NCBI GenBank assembly: GCA_030770545.1
Contig: CM061102.1
Coordinates: 5,879,501-5,943,500, forward strand
Length of the DNA stretch: 64,000 nt
Origin: Macropodus opercularis
Taxonomy: Eukaryota > Chordata > Actinopteri > Anabantiformes > Osphronemidae
Direction: 5' to 3'
Every line of letters starts with the position of its first letter. The stretch's first letter is position 1. The notes below the pieces were generated by a model. It was given only the letters and a program-made list of their open reading frames with translations, had not been told where the DNA came from and did not search any database. Of this stretch, positions 61,695 through 64,000 are shown one piece after another. A program made the translations under genes and the position numbers.

Positions 61695-64000
61695 GTAGTA
61701 GTAACGTTATAGGAGTTTTTATACAATATATATGCAACCGACTGCACTTAACACTTGTCGCTACTGATTTAGTTGTTTTTTTTATGTCGAACCCTCTTTA
61801 TCTGGTTTATGCTTTCTTTTATTCATTTATTTCTGAAGACGTCTCAATCTCCACATCTGTGTTGCACGTACCAAGATGAACTGTTGTTGGAATCATATTC
61901 AGGAGGAAATGACTGCTGACTGACAAACGACTTCCAAGTTCTTTCGACTTTCTATTCTGTTTTGTGCATTTACTTGATTGCGCAGATATGAGACATGACC
62001 TCTGTCAAAATCAAAAAGGGCATAAAGCAATGATGAACAAATTCAAATTGCAAGCTACTGAATTTCACCAGTGAGGACAATGGTCTACTTTTTATAAAGG
62101 CTCTGACCCGTTACGACTGATATACAGTCAATCTGTGCTTGCGTGGCGGCCCAGCATATCCAAGTCCAACAACAAGGCCATAACTTTCATTGATATAATT
62201 TTTCCTACCTGGTCACAATGAGCTTCCAAAATAAAAAAAAGAAGAAATGTATGCTGTAAATGAAGTCATGCTGCCTCTTTAAATGCCTCACTCCCCCTCT
62301 CCCCTGGCTCTCCTCTACCAAGCTTTTTAATCCAATTAGTAGAGCCAGCGACAGTTATTTATATGTACATGAATTAGAATTGAACAGCAAGAGATCCTCC
62401 CTTGGGGCTGATTGGACAGAGCCCAGTCCTTCACAGGCCAGTTCTCGGTCACAAACCTATGCTGCTGCCGCAAAGTAGTGCAGCCGACTGCCAGCAAAGC
62501 AGCAAATCACACTCACACCGACGTAAACGGCCAATGACAACATCATCATCTCCTCTTGATTTTAAACACCAAGCCAGTGCTCGTTTTACTCAGCAGTTAA
62601 TTTCACAGACCGAGTGATTTTTTTTTTAAGCCGCCAAGACTGAAGAAGAAACGGACTGACTCAAATTGGAACTCCTTTCCCTTCATTCAGGTTCATCTTA
62701 GATCTGTGTTCCTGTTGCATTCCATTGCGTTGGACTGAAATACTGCCAAATGAGTGTGTAAGCTGCCAGATCTGGCTCTCTTACCCTTTTGAACTATTTG
62801 CCAATTACTGCAGCACTTCAGAGGAATCGTAAAAGTAACGTCACAATATTGGCAGCGAGGGGTTTAAAACACAACGTTTTTATCAATCTTCCGAATTTTT
62901 TAGATCAGTTGGAGCCGTTATCGATGTCATTTTTAGTCCAGTCACGCACGCTTCATTGTTTACAACGGTTCGTCTGCAGAGCTGTTACTCTGCAAAGTCA
63001 CTTTAACATTTCATTTGTTAATTATGCACTTATAGTTCTTTAATTGTCTTACAATTAACTGTAAGTGTTCCAGATGGCTTTGTTTGGCATTAATGATTAG
63101 AACTCTACCTTAGGTTTTATTTTCATTTCTCACTGTATCTGTTCTCTGTAGAAACATGATAATACATCATAATACATCATTAATATTGCAAATAAAACAA
63201 TACATTTAAGTTACTTTATCCAGCCTCACCTAGTCTTGAATGCTCATAGCGCCATGGTTACGTTGAGCTCATTTTATACACTAATAAATCAGTTTTAATA
63301 GGTATTAGGACCAGTGTGGAAGAAAACAATACATTTACTTTAGTCAAAAATCTCAGATCTTTCTTACACTAGTTGACCTGCTGCTACACACAAGACTTCT
63401 CTTTCCTGTGTGGGACTTGTGTGTTAGCTCTGTATACCAATCAATAGAAAGAAAGGCATGAAAGGATGGAGGTGGGCTGAGGGACGCAGCAGTTAAACAC
63501 AGGGAGTCTTATCCCTGTGTGCACAGAGAGGCTCTTTAAACACACAGAAACACATGCATTTGTGTGTGCTGACGTACATAAACACACACACACGGTACAG
63601 CTCAGATTAATGACTAAATCAATCACGCGCATACTGTGTTTGCTTGTCATCCTGTAGGCTTGTCTTTTATAACAGCGGTTCAATTTCCCAAGCCAGAGCT
63701 CTATCAGCATTTCCACAGAATATGCATTGAGCAAGGTCATCTCTCACTGCGCCGAGACAACGTCCCTAACACAGGATGTGTCTTTGCTATTGCAACGTCA
63801 ATAGTCCCCAGTCCAATACATTGCAATATCTATTTGTCAATACAGAGCTGTTCAGAGCCACGCTGAGGATACAGCTCATTCGTTAAATAGACCTTGTGTT
63901 GTTGTCTCAGTCTGACTCCTGTTGACTGAGGTTTATCCAGGTAATAACTGGATGAATTCTGAATTTCATGCAACCTCTCGAGTAACAAAATAAATAATTG
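61695..64000. other. Noncoding sequence, no gene recognised
   Basis: Apart from the block at 62255-62640 this is unique sequence with an AT-rich patch near 63100-63320. A direct repeat of AATACATCAT occurs near 63161-63180. A small CA/TG-rich stretch at 63541-63593 has GTGTGTG followed by (AC)n in inverted orientation. No frame looks coding. Confidence 0.65.
62255..62640. promoter_or_regulatory. Candidate conserved noncoding element with OTX-type and homeodomain cores
   Basis: TAATCC at 62328-62333 abuts CAATTAG at 62333-62339. The region to the right holds GGGGCTGATTGGACAG and ends with CAGTTAATTTCACAG near 62600. The 380 bases are unique and GC-balanced, and differ in texture from the AT-rich flanks. 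Two overlapping frames of about 70 codons show no domain. Enhancer function is inferred only. Confidence 0.28.

Noticed and set aside
1..64000. Known microRNA precursors
   Set aside because: I looked by eye for mature sequences of common vertebrate microRNAs and saw none. The 44.6 kb hairpin stem is too short.
1..64000. CRISPR arrays, bacterial operons or prophage
   Set aside because: No regularly spaced direct repeats of the right size, no dense genes and no ribosome binding sites. The texture is vertebrate.

Overview
The window looks like noncoding DNA from a bony fish, most likely the inside of a very long intron or a gene desert in a compact teleost (percomorph-type) genome. Four things point this way. 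There are long AC/GT dinucleotide microsatellites and TCCA-type tetranucleotide arrays. There are diverged copies of the teleost interspersed repeat whose 3' half carries the 'CCAAAGACATGCA...CGACCCT...GGATGGATGG' landmarks. Base composition is moderate and slightly AT-rich, with CpG depleted but not absent. There are no bacterial signals such as ribosome binding sites, operons or dense genes. No open reading frame in any of the six frames could be matched to a known protein family, so no CDS is reported. Most longer frames are explained by pyrimidine-rich strands, which lack stop codons, or by microsatellites.

Layout. 1-9 kb is unique sequence with one (TG)9. 9-10 kb holds a T13 tract, a candidate conserved block and a (GA)n / pyrimidine-purine hairpin. 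10-19.3 kb is unique sequence with a 270-base AT-rich patch near 13.2 kb. At 19,385/19,386 there is a textbook zero-length-exon (recursive splice) signal on the + strand. 21.66-21.87 kb is the 3' half of a dispersed teleost repeat, and its 5' head appears separately at 32.82 kb. 30-37 kb is the part richest in regulatory-looking blocks (near 30.9, 32.3, 35.7 and 36.9 kb). 37.6-37.9 kb has (AC)21 and (GT)10 facing each other, and 45.34 kb has an uninterrupted (TG)40. 52.76-52.97 kb is a 200-base purine-rich strand. 60.9-61.7 kb holds the longest open frame (262 codons), a strong acceptor, an 18-nt candidate microexon and three overlapping GTAAGT donors. 62.25-62.64 kb is another regulatory-looking block.

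How it may work together (inference). The strongest splice-type signals lie on the + strand: the recursive site at 19.4 kb, the microexon at 61.29 kb and the donors at 61.68 kb. With the scattered TAATTA-, TAATCC- and nuclear-receptor-type motif clusters, the simplest reading is a + strand transcription unit with very long introns that carry developmental enhancers, as is typical of vertebrate neural or patterning genes. The host gene could not be identified. All conserved-element calls rest on composition and motifs only, since no cross-species alignment was possible.
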